Source of the DNA: Trissonchulus latispiculum
Lineage: Eukaryota > Nematoda > Enoplea > Enoplida > Ironidae
Reading direction: 5' to 3'
Assembly: GCA_030248195.1 (NCBI GenBank)
Contig: JASAND010004096.1
Coordinates: 181,415-245,414 of the forward strand
Length of the DNA stretch: 64,000 bases
In this document: piece by piece, positions 1 through 12,735 of the stretch
Layout: every line of letters starts with the position of its first letter
How positions within the stretch are numbered: position 1 is the first letter of the stretch
Translations under genes and position numbers: made by a program
Notes under the pieces: model-generated
Told to the model about the DNA's origin: nothing
The model's database searches: none
What the model saw: only the letters and a program-made list of their open reading frames with translations

Positions 1-1590
1 CAACTCAGACAAACTGTCAATCTCTGGTTTTATAATTAATAATAATTAAAATTTAGTCTGTTCATTCCAAAAGTAATATGACTAGAAATAAGTAAATTAA
101 ATTTAAAGTGTTTAAATATATACGGCCACACTACACTGATTTCTTCAAACCGTAAAGAAGAATATAAAAATCAAGATCCATATTTGGTTTTATCGTAATG
201 ATCTGCGGTGAAAATCTTTCTTGGCAAGTTTTCGCATGTCGCAATTTTTTGCACAGATGCTAGTTTATTGCTACAACGCTGGTTTATTCAAGTTCACATC
301 CTTAAACACTTTGCTTTTTTCAAACTACCGTGAGAGAAGGGTCTTGACCTTCACAATGTCAGTCAACTTCTGTTAAACTTATGTTGAAAAAAAGATTAAA
401 CATCATCCAAGCCTTAGATATATACAGACCCAACAGGACCTTACAGTACAGTAAAGTTTTGGGCAGACTTTACCGTAACAACACAGACAATATTTTGTCA
501 GAGTATCACTGTGACTTTCCTGATTGCCAAAATTACGGCTAATCAGTCAAGTTGGCAACTTTTGCTTTGAGTATGAAAACGGAACTGTGACTGGTTGCAT
601 GGCATCGAGAAGAAACTTTTGTTGCAAACGTTTTCGTTTCTGCCTTCCAGTTTCTCTTGTTTTGTTTGCCAGGTAAAATGCCATAGGCTTAATTCAAGTA
701 TTTAATATTTGCTACCCCTCTTTAATTCAGAATAAAGTAGCACTCCATGATTGGAAGTAAAAACACCAATACTGGTTTACTTCTGAAGAACCAACACTTG
801 AAAAAGGTACCTGCATTGAATCCCTCAAATTGTATAAGCATATGCAGCAAATTCATGGTATTCATTGTTATTTTGGACCGTGGTAACTTGGGCGCAAATA
901 TTAGTTATAGTTGGCTGGATGAGTGTTATATCTTAGCGATGAGTAATAAGGTCAAGAATGAGCGGGCCATGAAAGCATATCGTACGAAATGGGGAAACAA
1001 GTTCAATGACATGATCTTGCTTTCTTAACAAATATCAGCTTGCGAGGGCGCTCGGTATGTCTGAACTTGCTTCGTTTAATTGAAGCATACAACCATACTT
1101 AATGTTTGCCTGAAAACAGAAGTCAATCTTCCGTGGAACATGTTTAATAGAATGTTAATTTTATTCCACAGTAATTTTATATATATGCTTAGCATGTGCA
1201 CTGAAAAAACATCATCAATTTGCTGTTAGTGCATGTGGTTGAGGTAGACAATTCCCGGTAGTGACGAAGGGATATGACAATGACAAAAGTGGGGAGTGTG
1301 ACCATTCCTCTTAATCCAGCAAGGCTGAATTCAAAGATCATTTGTCAACTGTCACTTAACTCGGCAGGTTGTTTCATCCTTTTAAAGAAATCTACTGCAA
1401 CTATGTTACAGTATAGAGTTCATGAGCCTGTTCAATATTTGCAGTATTGTATGCATAACATCTAAGCCAAAGCATGGTAAACAGATTAGTGTCATCCAAG
1501 ATATAGGTGACTGCTAAATCCTAAGGAATACTCACACAAAACAACCATGCTATTCTATTTCTACCTAAATTCCCTATGAGAGGCATAAAC
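1..1590. other. non-coding AT-rich DNA, no gene seen
   Basis: I see no conserved domain, splice-supported exon or RNA gene here. The longest open frame (747-1028, plus) has no recognisable family signature and ordinary AT-rich composition, so I treat it as chance. Confidence 0.6.
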
Positions 1591-1800
1591 GCTTGCTACA
1601 AGCTCGACCCGCTACAAGCACTAAAACATAGTTTATCGTCTCTGTACAAGTGTATGTTGTAGCACTACCAGCAGTGCTCTCAGAGATTTGTATGCACACT
1701 AGCAGGCGAAGCTCCGAGTGAAGGGCACGAGGGCTTCGCCTGCAAGTGAGCTCACATATTTCTGTGAGCACAGCAAGCAGTGCTACAACTGGCTTGTAAT
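1591..1800. repeat. imperfect foldback (inverted repeat) unit
   Basis: The core GCAGGCGAAGC (1702-1712) is repeated in reverse complement as GCTTCGCCTGC (1733-1743). Flanking blocks containing CAGCAGTGCT and CAAGCAGTGCT, and terminal GCTTG/TACAAG-type blocks, extend the imperfect symmetry outward. It looks like a short foldback or MITE-like element. No coding capacity is seen. Confidence 0.4.
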
Positions 1801-2550
1801 AAGGCTACAAAAACTAGAAGACATTTCGTCTTCTATAGTCATGTCTTTAAAGACTGACATTTGGCTTCAAAATTCAGTCGTTTATATACTGTTCAACCTA
1901 TTTTGCATATTTCTTTCGGCAGAAAGTATTATAAGGGGGAGAAATTCTTGGTCATTGCAGTCAGTTCTGCTGGCTGTCAGCAGCCTCGCTGCATACTCCG
2001 ACAGGCGAGCAGCGAAGGTTTACTGTGTACCGTGCAATTCAGTTGTACGCAGGCGGTTGCAGCATGGGTCGGTTGCAGTGAGCCATGTTACAATTCAAAG
2101 TGTATAACATATGTAATTTGAGGTATAAAGACTGCGTTTACAATTATCACATATATAGACAGGCTGTTTTCTTCCACATTTGCAGAATACCAATGACTTA
2201 AAAATTAACATTGTTGATTTTTATTGAAACCATTTTCGATTTTGGGAGGAGGACATCTGGTTTTGATTTATTTATTAATAGTTCCCGACTTATTCAAAAA
2301 TTGGCAGCTTGTCTCAGTTCAAGGAACCGTTATGCTAATAAGCTAATGAAATGATTTCAACGCTTGCTAAGATGAATTGAACCATTGTAGCAAACTTCCA
2401 AGTGCGTCCGAGAATGCTATCGTTCGATAGTGGGTGCGGCGACTACATAACTCAAGCAGGGGAAAAGCGTGGAAGAATGTTAGTTTTGTGATACAATAAT
2501 ACTCCAATGAGGCTTCAGAAAGCAATTTTTCTTAGGATAAAACCTATTTT
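1801..2550. other. non-coding, no gene seen
   Basis: Only short overlapping open frames without recognisable protein features occur here. Nothing supportable is seen. Confidence 0.5.
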
Positions 2551-2633
2551 GCCCGGGCCGGGCCCAACATTCTTTCACCGGACCCGGGCCTGACCAGGCC
2601 CCCGGCCCTGGGCCCGGAGCCCGTTCTACGGCC
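2551..2633. repeat. GC-rich CCCGGGCC-type repeat block
   Basis: A short, strongly GC-rich block of repeated GCCCGGGCC/GGCCCGGG words sits in AT-rich surroundings. A block of similar composition and words occurs at 12607-12735, suggesting pieces of one dispersed repeat family. No coding signal is seen. Confidence 0.4.
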
Positions 2634-5002
2634 CTGAAACTGCCATAATCTATAGAAAAGTAAATAGAGCAGCAAACTACTCTTTATAAGAGGTCCTGAA
2701 AAACGCTGTTAACACGGCCACGTCCTCTATCGGCGATCGCTGATAACAGACAATAACCCTGTACCAACGCGAGAATAACCCATCTTAGCGGATGGCTTCC
2801 TCATTTCTTATGATTTGGATTGCATTTTCATATTTAACCATCATTGTTCGAACAGTTAAATAGGTGATCTATCGCAACCGAACCCTTCTGAAACTCTTGT
2901 CAACTTCTGTTCTGTATATTGATTCTCTGCAAAACCATGCATAGTTGCTGACAAGTTTATGGACCAACATTCATCTTTATTCAGCAAAACATAGTGTTTT
3001 TGTCTTCTCCCGGACCGAAGCTTTTAGTCTTCATGCTAACCAACTGTCATTTTACGTCTTGTCGCGTCTGATTGTAACCGGCTCAGTAGTGTATATCTAT
3101 TAGTGAACCAACTCCCGCTTAGAATGAATTCCGTTCTTGGAATGATATGCCCAAGACTACACCAGCATCCAATAAGTTTGGCTTTCAGTTCTCGCAAGAC
3201 AAGAAACATTTTCACAGAACAGCTATAATGCAAATTGCATTTTTTACTGAACTGTAAGGAAAAGTTGAAAAAATTGATGGGGTACAAAGTGCGAATACAG
3301 ATTAATTGATTCGTTTAATTTGATGATTTTCTGAGGTAATTCTTTGTTGCTTATTACTGAGCAGGTGTACGTTAACCGTTAACCGTTAATGGTTAACGGT
3401 CTGAAAAATCCGCTCAAGACAAAACCAGTAGCAAAAGCAGCATAGTGATTAAGGTCAGATTCATTGGATTTTCGAGGTGTCGCTGTGAAAATATGTGAAA
3501 TAGTTTCTTCGTAAGTCATCATTCAATTGCTGGACCAATTCAAACACTGACATTTTCTGCACTTTGCTAGGATCGATTCATTTTTGCCAGTTGTAACGGC
3601 TCTTTGGCCAATTAGAAAATCAACGCTATTGTGAGTTGAATTAGTAGTTTATTGTCTACTAGCGAGGTTGATTGAAATTGGAATTCATTTGAAATGGATA
3701 TGTATTTACTGTAATCTCCGTGTTGCAACGATCATAACAACCAAACCAAATTCATCTAATCCCCATTCAAATCAACAATTAACATCGTGCTGACAACTGC
3801 CGTTGTAGGACCACCTGAACTGGGGCGTACCGATAAAGACAGATGCATGCAGGCCGACAGCTTCAAAACATAAAACACAAACTAACACTTTGATGTAGAA
3901 ACTACAACGCTAGAACTAATTTTAGAAATTATATTTGTTTCTGTCACATTTTAAATCCAGAAAACTCTTAACGAAACTAATTCCAAAAAATAATTGGAGT
4001 TATTTGCACTACATCATACCTTTATTTTTATCAACTCATTTGTGAATTTGCTTCCGTACGATATACGAAAGATTGGACATCGAATAGACAGGACATAAGG
4101 GGAAACATAAGACAAATCCCTGCTTAGTTCAGAAAGAAATTGTAATGGTTATACTGCAATTTCCTAAAACTTGAATGTGGGGAATGGGCAAAAGTGAAAT
4201 TTTAACTTTAATTTGAGAACCTATAGCAGAATCTTAATTTGTTTGAAAACTTCTATAGCAGTCACAGTTATCACTATTATTGCTTTTAGACTACTGCAAA
4301 CTTCTTGCATGCTGACATCAGTCATAGTTAACACGACAAAACCGACGTTGAACACAAGGTTTTGCAATTCCATTTGTAACTTCTATAGTTCAAAGAAGGA
4401 GGAAAGGCAAGGCAGACGCGACACACGACGATGGGCCAAACACATACGATCTGTCAGGGTGCAGGATTTGCCTGTGCCTGATTTGACTGTGCCCTTAATG
4501 TCTCATTTTCTGTCATTTTCTGTATTTAAAATCACAGTCTCAGACCTAAATTTTCTGGTTGATCTATGGTATTTCGTTGGATTTTTCGGGTGGCCTCCTA
4601 TTATGGCATAATGGCATAATCATTGCTTACATATTTACTAATTATATTTTGCCAGACACTTGGCTTACCAGTGTCGTGTTGCTAGCATTTTTATTCCCCT
4701 TGCTTAAATTTGACTGCTATTTTAGTTGCATCCAGTCAAGATTGTAGCTGCCATGCCAATTCTCGTCTGAAAAAGCTGGGATTGTTATTGCTGTTGCTGA
4801 CAATCACAACTATTTTGCTGTATTTATCATTTGCTGTTTCTATATACGCACGTTTGCTGTTTCTGTGAACACTCAGGTTGTCGCTGGCCGGTTTCATTAA
4901 GTATTTGTTCTGTATATTGGGGTTAGACAGACAGGAAGGATCCCTGCTGTGAAACACCTGCTCCTTCGAAAGTCAGAATCTTTGGAGTCCTGCTCTTTGA
5001 AG
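2634..5002. other. non-coding, no gene seen
   Basis: Unique-looking AT-rich sequence. The open frame at 4213-4611 has no family signature and is not supported. The only distinctive feature is a short TTAACGG palindrome at 3371-3400. Confidence 0.5.
3371..3400. repeat. short GTTAACCGTTAACC near-palindrome
   Basis: Repeated GTTAACC units run into their own complement (GGTTAACGG), giving a ~30-bp near-palindrome. It is too short to assign to an element; a protein-binding site or chance are both possible. Confidence 0.3.
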
Positions 5003-5312
5003 GTTTTGAGGTCTCAGATTTGAGGTTGTGAGGATTGAGGTGTTGGAGTTTCCGGTTGTGAGGGATTGAGGTTTCAGGTTTTGAGGTTTGAGTTTTTGAG
5101 GTTATAACGTTTGGGGCATTGTGGTTATAGGTTTTGATGTCAGAGGTTGTGGGCGTAGAGGTTATTAGGTAAGAGGTTTTGAGGTAAGAGGTTTTAAGGT
5201 AAGAGGTTTTGAGGTAAGAGGTATTGAGGCTAGATATTTCCAGCTTAGAGGTTTCGAGGTCAGAGGTTGTGAGCTTGGAGGCGTTGAGGTAAGAAGTTTT
5301 GAGGTAATAGGT
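5003..5312 (+). repeat. minisatellite, unit close to GAGGTTTTGAGGTAA
   Basis: Degenerate tandem copies of a ~15-18 bp unit, GAGGTTTTGAGGTAA with variants such as GAGGTTTTAAGGTAA and GAGGTATTGAGG, fill this interval. The best-preserved copies are around 5160-5230. Every unit has the G-rich strand on the plus strand. No stop-free translation is conserved across the array, so it is best called non-coding. Confidence 0.75.
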
Positions 5313-8300
5313 TGTGCAGTGAGAAGGATCTTTTACCTACTTTACCTACCTATACAACAACTTGATGACTTTGTGCACAATTTTGTGTACGTTAAAATGA
5401 TTTTGCAGGTTAATCAGTATTCTATTGACCAAAACAGATGCTCAATTATGCCACTGCATGTCCTTTGGAAACTGGGTCATTTAGAAATTTACACAGCAAT
5501 GAAGATCCAGTAGAGATTAATGAAACCATTTGAAGCACAACCTTACTTCTTCTTACAACAGAGCTGGCAACATATTGTATTGTGTAAAGTTAACTAAGAC
5601 AAATCTCCCTCCCTGCACCATTCATCATCCATACAGTTGTCCTGATTTGTATCAAGAGCATATCACATCTCATCAAAGTTGGCAAAATTTTTAATTTTAA
5701 TTTTAATTTCAAAGCTACTTTCTAATAATACATTCTAGGTATGTAGCAAAGGCTAACGAGAATTTCATTTTGAAGTAAACACACAAACGTCCTTCATTAT
5801 GCCTTTCATTACATGCTATGTTCGGGTGTGTGATATCAACAAGATCGGCATAAAAGTAAAAAATTATATTCTAATGCAGGTTGACGTTGTAAAAGAAGGG
5901 ATCACCGCACTACCAAATCAAGGAGGTCGTCAACGAAAGAGACCATTTATATTTCTTCAAAGTGCAGAACTACCTTCTTTAACATTTTATCTTGGGAATT
6001 GGATTGAAACTGATTTGAAGCAAATAGGTAAGTAGTCTGCTACATCTGGTAAGGTGCGTTTGTTAAAGGCTACACACATCTTGCCGCAACAGTAGTGCCA
6101 GAGCTGGAAACTTTCGAAACACAAAAATTAATTTTTCTAAACTTTCTCCATTTATTTTAAACGGAACCAAGAACTAATATATGTAACCACGTAAGTAGTT
6201 CTTTGCACCCCTCTCCCGGGATGGAGTGACCTTTTGAAATATCCCGACCCAGCCTGGGGTTGTGTATGTATCTCAAACTGACCGTTGTCCTTTACCTTGA
6301 CCTTAAACATCTTTGACATTTTGACCTTTCACAATTCCGTCATCAATTACGCTAATTCTATTACCTTTCCGACCCCGGAGCTTGGGACCCGGCGTCGGCG
6401 CATTACCGGACTCATTCCTAATCTAACCGGGCTACTCTATATACAATGCTTAATCTACCTACCTAACCTACCTACCTAATCTATTTACAGTACCTATGTA
6501 CAGTAACTATACTATAATATAAGTAACTATAACATAAGTATTTCTAATTTGTTCAGGCAGCTTCTCCAAAACCGGCTCAACCGGATCTTCCATGAGGAGT
6601 AACAACCGTGGGCACTTTCTTCGCATTAGTATTTTATCGAAACTAGCATGTACTCCCATATGACCATCTAATCCCTTTTGTGTTTTAAATTTGCTTGTAC
6701 AACGTTTGGAGCGGTAGTCTTCCTGAAGTGGGTCTTGCTCAGATTTCTTAGGGGGGATCTGGCTTGCATATATGAGTCGCCTGTTGGACTTTAAAAAGCT
6801 CAATTGTTGAAACACATTTAAATTTGCTGCAATTACATCATTTAGCCTTGAAAAAATTTTAGCAAAGTCGCGGCGTAAAAATTTGAGTTTTGGACAAATT
6901 AGCTTTTACCCGCCATAACTTGCACTGTGGACATTCTATGCGGATAAATTCAGACTCAATTCGAATCATCTCACCAAGACCTACAACTTTGGTTTTGAGC
7001 GTATTTTTCGATTCCTTGAGGTTCCAGAGACAACAAGGAAAAATTCATTTTAGAGGTCCGAAACTGACCATTTTTCGAAAATCAAATATTGTAAAATTCC
7101 AACGGCTTCAACAGCTTCACCAGCGCTGGTCCGTCTGTCAAGTATTGTTGATATTCCCAGCTGTTGATGTTCCCTGGAATTACAATTATTTCAGACTGGT
7201 ACGAGTGCATGCGGCGAACTTGTTGTTATCACTCAGAACAATTTAATGGCTGAGATAAGCAGGTTCGGGCCAAGCCGCCGGATGGTTTGCGATCTATATT
7301 TCGTGGATCAAAACAAGAAAGACAGGATTGTGGTAGATACCAGCAGACCAAAGATATCTTTGTGGGAAAAGAGCTTAATGCTCTTGATACTAAAGTCCCT
7401 ACTATTGTTGGAAGAATGGATGACATAAACAAACTGCTTCAAACCGTTGATACAGAAGGCATTTACGTAGGTTTTATCGAGTATATACCACATGTACTTA
7501 ATTTGTCTATTTATATGCAGAAATATATTATTTTGAGGTGCAATAGATGTGAAAGGCGGGGGTGGGGGACATTGTGTCAAAGCTGCATCGTTTTAAGAAG
7601 ATATTTCTGTTCTCACAAAATTATTTGGGTCCTGGAAACAAACACCCTCAGAAACACAAAACAGATCAATTAAATAACCAACGAAAAGTTGACTACAAAG
7701 CATAATGTCAGGACAGCCTACGAAGATAACAAAAAAATTAATAAAACCATTTCGCAATAATGTTAAACGTAAACTTAAATTTTAACCTTGTTTGCAGATA
7801 TTATTGGTAAGAAAACTGTTTAGTATTTTTAGAGCATGCATAAGAAATACTGAATAATGCAAGAATGAAAAATAATATGTGAATGTTTCTGACCCATCAA
7901 CCCAATCAATCAAACTAGGTCATTTCTGAAAACACAGAATGAAATAGGACCACTTTGTTTGTTAGAACGAGTCTGCCTATCTATTCGCGCCGATGGAAGT
8001 CTACGAAAACATTATGTATGCAAAATTGTAGGAACGAAAAAGCTGGCTATTTGCGATTTGTTTTATGCAAAGCAAGAAGTTTTCCATCCATTGAAGAGGA
8101 TGAGGGAAAATCGAAAATGTCTTTTTGGCAGATTGGAAATCTTGGTTGCAAATTACCCTTCATAATTCAAAAAATAGAGGAATGTAGCACAGGTTTTCGC
8201 GGAAAAAGAGGGCGAAAGAGGTTGGCAGAAGAAAAGAAAGATAATGACACTAAGCCGAGTACTTCAGGCACCATCGGCAGCAGAGGAGTCTGATACAGAT

Positions 8301-8865
8301 TCCACGGTGGAACTGAATTCAGAAAAAGGTATCAATTATTGTTACAAACCTTGGTTTGTATAAAAATAAAAAGAGGAATACTTGTACAAAATAAATTTGA
8401 AACGAAACAAAATAGTTTAAATTTGAGTACTATTTTAAAAGTAACCTTTTTCAAGTCAATAGTTGCAGTATTAAGTTAAGATGCCACCGCTAAAGATTGA
8501 TTTTTCCAATATTTTAGAGGAAGAAGAGTAATCAAGATGGATGAATATGAACTAAGAAAAAGAACGTTTGGCTTAGTTTAAATAATAGTACGATAAAGGC
8601 ATGGACTGCATAGGAGCTAGCAAGAATAATTAGTATATTGTTTTGAGTGACGGGATGAAATTAAAATTCAACCTAAAAGTTAATAATGTTGTTGAGTTGT
8701 AAAAAAGATTAAATTTAAAGACGGAATCTGGATTTTCCCAAACCCGAATTGGAAATCTAAGACCTGGGATTTATACATACAGTATCATCAGCTCAAGTCT
8801 ACAACATGCAACCTACAGCCTACAGAATCAAGGTAAACAAAACTGTCTTTGTTCCTTAGCTATAT
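5313..8865. other. non-coding, no supportable gene
   Basis: Contains a small CTAC/CCTA simple repeat (6451-6484) and many short overlapping open frames on both strands. A minus-strand frame (6507-6815) has a zinc-finger-like tail but lacks the first cysteine. Frames at 7246-7673 and 7955-8293 have no recognisable domain. I see no splice-supported exon. Confidence 0.45.
6451..6484. repeat. CTAC/CCTA simple repeat
   Basis: Tandem TCTACCTACCTAAC-like units make a short low-complexity tract. Confidence 0.6.
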
Positions 8866-9250
8866 CAAGAGTACATAATACATAAGAGTATGACAATCGT
8901 CATACGTTATGTATTATCAGCTCACTACATCGCTGACCGCCTAAAAATCAGACCCCCCAATCATGACCCCGCCCCAATACAGTACGGGGTCTATGTTAGT
9001 ATACTTACATGTTTGCTTGACTTGGGCCCAATTTGTCTTGCTGGCCTATGCGTGTTTGATTTAGACATCTGTGTACAAAATATACAAGCACGAGCTCGAT
9101 TCTCCGTTTGCACCCCGCACATGTATAGGGGCGGGGTAAAGAGGGTCTGATTTATGGGGGGGGGGCAGCCGACGGCGTACATAGGATATAGCGAGCTGAT
9201 AATACATAGCTTATGACGCTTGTCATACTCTTATGTATTATGTACTCTTG
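8866..9250. mobile_element. TIR element, MITE-like (~385 bp)
   Basis: The left end (8866-8928, beginning CAAGAGTACATAATACATAA) is matched by the reverse complement of the right end (9188-9250) with few mismatches. Inside, a second inverted pair is built from ACCCCGCCCC-type C-rich words (about 8950-8980 and 9130-9150). There is no transposase ORF, so it is a non-autonomous element. I could not fix a target-site duplication. Confidence 0.7.
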
Positions 9251-10504
9251 GCTACATAATAACAACATTTGATACAATAGAATACAAGTGGTTTAAAAAT
9301 GTAAGCTTATATTTTTAGCCCCCCCCCCGGAATGGCAACTTCCTAATAATTTAATTAAATCCATACTTTTCATCGTAAAACAAATGACAAAACCTAAGCA
9401 TGAGGGGCGGCGCGGCGGGGGGTTTGGGCCAAGAGTATGTGGTGGGTGATTGTTTTTCAGGAGTGCTGGAAGCTGATTACGCAAGCTGCTAGCTGCTGTT
9501 TGTTTTTCAGATTGCGCAATAGTTGCTGTAAGGCGACGTCTGGCTTTTTTGTGAAAAGTTGGTTTTTATGCATAGGTATCGATTTTAGGGGCGTAGGCAC
9601 AGCGTATATTACTCGAGTACGTTCTACATTGTAAGCTTTCCAGGCAAGCGCGAGGATTTTGAAATATGAAAGCTCGTTCAAAATAAACAATGCAGTTCTG
9701 GTTACAAGGTGTTCAAGGTGTTTTTTCTGCACTGTCGGCGCAGAATCATGTATTAAGTCTATGCGAAAAGCAGTTGACACCTACGTACATATAAGTTGTA
9801 TGAGCACAACTACTTCCTAGCATGAGTCATGCTGATAAATTGCAAAATTTTCCGAAGAACTACCGATAGCAACTGTCTGGGAAGTTTTCGATAATGTGTG
9901 TTGTTCAGCGAAGCTGGTCCATCCATTTGTGCGCTTTTAACCTAGTCCTCCTGTCATTTACAACCTGCCCCTCCCATATTAACGCTTTAAAACCTAGTCC
10001 TATGTCCGCTTAAAACCTAATGTCACCCATATTGCATTTTTCAAGCTCCTTCGGAGCATTTTTATTCTTGAATATATCTCTTCAAACAATAGAATGTTTA
10101 GTCTGAAGGTCAAATCCAGTTTGACTGAATTAATATTTAGACAAATCAGATTGGACTGAAAATCTGATATGACTAATCTACATATATATGTTTTGCAAAT
10201 TCAGTATTTCTTTCTCCCAAAGTTATTTTTTCCAGGAAATGGCAGCACGCAAATTTGGCATAAAACCGCAGATTTTCATGAAATCGCTATTTAGCTTTTT
10301 TGTTCTATTCGTGGCTATATTTGGCTTATATTCAATTGTTTATATTCAACTATATTTAGAAAGTTTTTAGATAAGGGGTCTCTAAAGCACTACTTAAAGT
10401 TAAAGCTCAACTTCCCAAGCTACTGAAAAAGTGCTCGGAAAAAATGGAATTAAGCTGGCTAGGGTTTCATATGTCCATTCCGGACACTCGCTATAATGGT
10501 GTAC
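9251..10504. other. non-coding, no gene seen
   Basis: Short overlapping frames only (for example 9437-9634 plus and 9457-9780 minus), without recognisable domains. Nothing supportable is seen. Confidence 0.5.
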
Positions 10505-10795
10505 TCAAAATGTTTTGATAGACGCAATAAATGGGGAGATCTGCTGAAACCAATTGGAAAAACCGAGAAGGGTCATACCCGGAGCGGTTGGGATCCATAG
10601 GACGGTCAACCACATAGATTCGATGACGTGGCTTGTCGAAGCCTTCCGAGAATTGATGAATGGCGAATGGCCTGTTTCGTCAAGACCTGAATGTATGGTA
10701 GGATTTGAATCTGCTTTGTAAACTCCGGTTGCTGGATCACTAAAGTCTACGTATTGGGTATGAACCAACACGTCTTCCGGTTCAAATCTGTTCAA
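10505..10795 (-). pseudogene. possible Merlin/ISXO2-type transposase remnant
   Basis: The minus-strand frame contains HTQYVDFSDPATGVY and, after an interruption, SHVIESMW. Both resemble the C-terminal part of ISXO2-like (IS1595/Merlin superfamily) DDE transposases, where a valine-asparagine-histidine-serine segment with FVDPxTG is followed by a threonine-isoleucine-glutamate-x-x-tryptophan motif carrying the last catalytic Glu. The spacing is disrupted by inserted sequence and no N-terminal half or TIRs were found. If real, it is an inactive fragment. The assignment rests on two short motifs only. Confidence 0.35.
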
Positions 10796-11194
10796 GTCTC
10801 TGGTACATAATCAGAGGGACCCGTTTAACTTTAACAAACGGGCCTGTTAAACGACAGAGGCAACTTTAGCAACAGAGGATGGTTAAACAGTAGAGGCAAC
10901 AGACGGGACAGATACCTGTCAGCTCATGGCAGAGTACGTGTCGAGACAACCAATCGATTTTGAGCGAATGCGGTCCCTTGCTTCTAAGGATGCACTAGAA
11001 CCCCTTCCAGGCATCACCGCCGACGAAAGTTTCTACTTGCGACTTAATCGTTTCGGTGGATCTACAGAAGTGCAGTATTCTCACGAACAAGATCATAATT
11101 GGATCCAGGAGCGTGACATTTTAAAAGTTCTTGCACGTACATTGGCGTGTAATTTCTCCAGCTTATCGTGGCAAGATTTCTAAGATAATTGTTT

Positions 11195-11219
11195 TGATGA
11201 TGATGATGATGATGATGAT
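11195..11219. repeat. (GAT)n microsatellite
   Basis: About eight uninterrupted GAT triplets. Confidence 0.9.
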
Positions 11220-11332
11220 AATGCCCACTTAAGACTGTATGAGCATTTGCATGGTGGACCTACCACAACCAGGCTAGATTTCAGCTATTTGCTGCAATCA
11301 GGTTCGTATCATAAATCTGATATGCTTGACTT

Positions 11333-11485
11333 CACGAGCTGGTTTCTGCGTATCAGCTTGGATTGGATAAATCTCAATACAAGGCCCTGCAGCTAGCTTT
11401 AACAAAGAAGTTAGCGCTAATACAAGGTCCTCCTGAAACTGGTAAATATTTCATTGGCTATAGAGTGGTGTTGAAATTGAAGTTA
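11333..11485 (+). pseudogene. ZNFX1-like helicase fragment (P-loop region)
   Basis: The plus frame reads ELVSAYQLGLDKSQYKALQL and then ALIQGPPETGKYFIGYRVV. This matches the start of the superfamily 1 helicase core of NFX1-type zinc-finger (ZNFX1-like) proteins, where L-x-x-S-Q-x-x-A precedes the Walker A motif. Walker A would normally be GPPGTGKT; here the glycine is Glu and the final Thr is Tyr, so nucleotide binding should be lost. An in-frame stop lies just upstream and the frame ends soon after, so this is a relic. The open frame at 10926-11183 could belong to the same relic but I cannot show it. Confidence 0.55.
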
Positions 11486-11715
11486 AAGAAAAGTAATAGA
11501 AGATTGATTAGAAAATATGTTAACATGAGATATGATCTTAGACAGTGTCTATCACTATAAAGTCATGTTATGCTACATGCTATTCTTTATATCTGAGAGC
11601 CAAGAGTTAAACGGTTTCTAGTTTAAAGTATCACTTTGCTATCTATCCACCATAGTTTATGGTAGCAGAGCTACATTTTATGCTACCGTTCCTACTGCTA
11701 TTCATCACTATTTCC

Positions 11716-12600
11716 ATGTCTGATCGAAGCACAGACAATATGCCATGTGCTGTTTGTAACAACAACCTACCGGAATCTAACCAGTGCGACTTATGCACCA
11801 AATGGTGGTGCATTCGGTGCATAAACAGACAGTCCCCTTGTTCTATACCTGATACACTGCATGAAGCTCCGAGAATTCTTGATACATCACTTAACTGAAA
11901 TTGTGCCCTCTGTTCCCCCTTGGCCTGCCACAGCATCTTCTCTGGGACGCTATCTATTCAAGAGGAGACCGTCTGAACAGATTCAATTGTGATCCGGCTT
12001 CTTTGCGGGTCAATCTTGTGAACCAGTCGTCAGTTCAAAGAGCCACTGCTACATCTACTCCTATTCCCACTACTCCTCCATCTCAACCTGTAAATATTGC
12101 TAGCGCTATTACTAATAGCAACGACTGACCCAGGTTCTCGCTGACCTACCCCTGCCCAGTCTCCACCAGTGCACTTCTTTCGCCAATCATCCCGCTCCAG
12201 CCCCTCCTGCCACAATTCAGACGCCACAATCGAATGCAATGCAAGCTATGGAACGTCATCTTTTATTTCAACGTCTGGAAACGCTACGACAATAGGAAGA
12301 ACGAAGGCGTCGAAATGATTAGGAGTGACTAGAAGCGCAAAGAAGAGATGATATGGCACATATGAGGCTGCTAATTCAACAGCTAGCCTTAGCCAACACC
12401 CAAAATCACTCAACTCATCAGTCTACAAGGCACTGCGATGGCGGAACAGAAACTCCATATCACGTAATAAATACTAGTCAGTTAAGAACGAGTGGCCTTC
12501 CTAAACTTAAACTACCTACGTTTTGTGGAAATAGATTGAACAGGGCAAACTTCTGGGAATCCTTTGATGTTAATATAAATTCTCGAACCGACCTACAAAA
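11716..12600 (+). pseudogene. decayed BEL/Pao-type gag fragment
   Basis: The frame from ATG 11716 encodes a cysteine-rich finger, CAVCNNNLPESNQCDLC then WWCIRC, of the PHD-like type found at the start of some BEL/Pao gag proteins. In another frame further on (about 12480-12600) the sequence SGLPKLKLPTFCGNRLN followed by FWESFD matches the conserved start of the DUF1759 region of BEL/Pao gag (K-L-P-x-F-x-G, then FW-x-S-F). Several stops and frame changes separate the two. It ends abruptly at a GC-rich repeat near 12607, and no pol or LTR is seen, so it is a dead fragment. Confidence 0.6.
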
Positions 12601-12606
12601 CAAGCA

Positions 12607-12735
12607 GGAAGGCCCCGAGCCTACTTCGTTGACCGTGACCGTGACCCGGGCCAAACCCTGAGGTCCGAAGCCCGATACAAGGCCCGGGTTCGATTCTGGA
12701 CGCTGGGGCCCGTTCCGTTGCAAGCCCGAGCCTTC
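12607..12735. repeat. GC-rich CCCGGGCC-type repeat block
   Basis: GC-rich words such as ACCCGGGCC and GGCCCGGG interrupt the BEL/Pao gag fragment. Composition and words resemble 2551-2633. It includes GGTTCGATTCT, similar to an RNA polymerase III B box, but no matching A box or tRNA fold was found. Confidence 0.4.

Noticed and set aside
5003..5312. CRISPR-like array
   Set aside because: Units are contiguous and degenerate with no spacers, in an animal genome.
6507..6815. Zinc-finger-like minus-strand frame (GLDGHMGVH tail)
   Set aside because: Only the His half of a C2H2 finger is present; the first Cys is missing and there is no second finger.
12660..12735. tRNA- or SINE-like B box GGTTCGATTCT
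   Set aside because: No A box and no cloverleaf can be formed; it lies in a GC-rich repeat.
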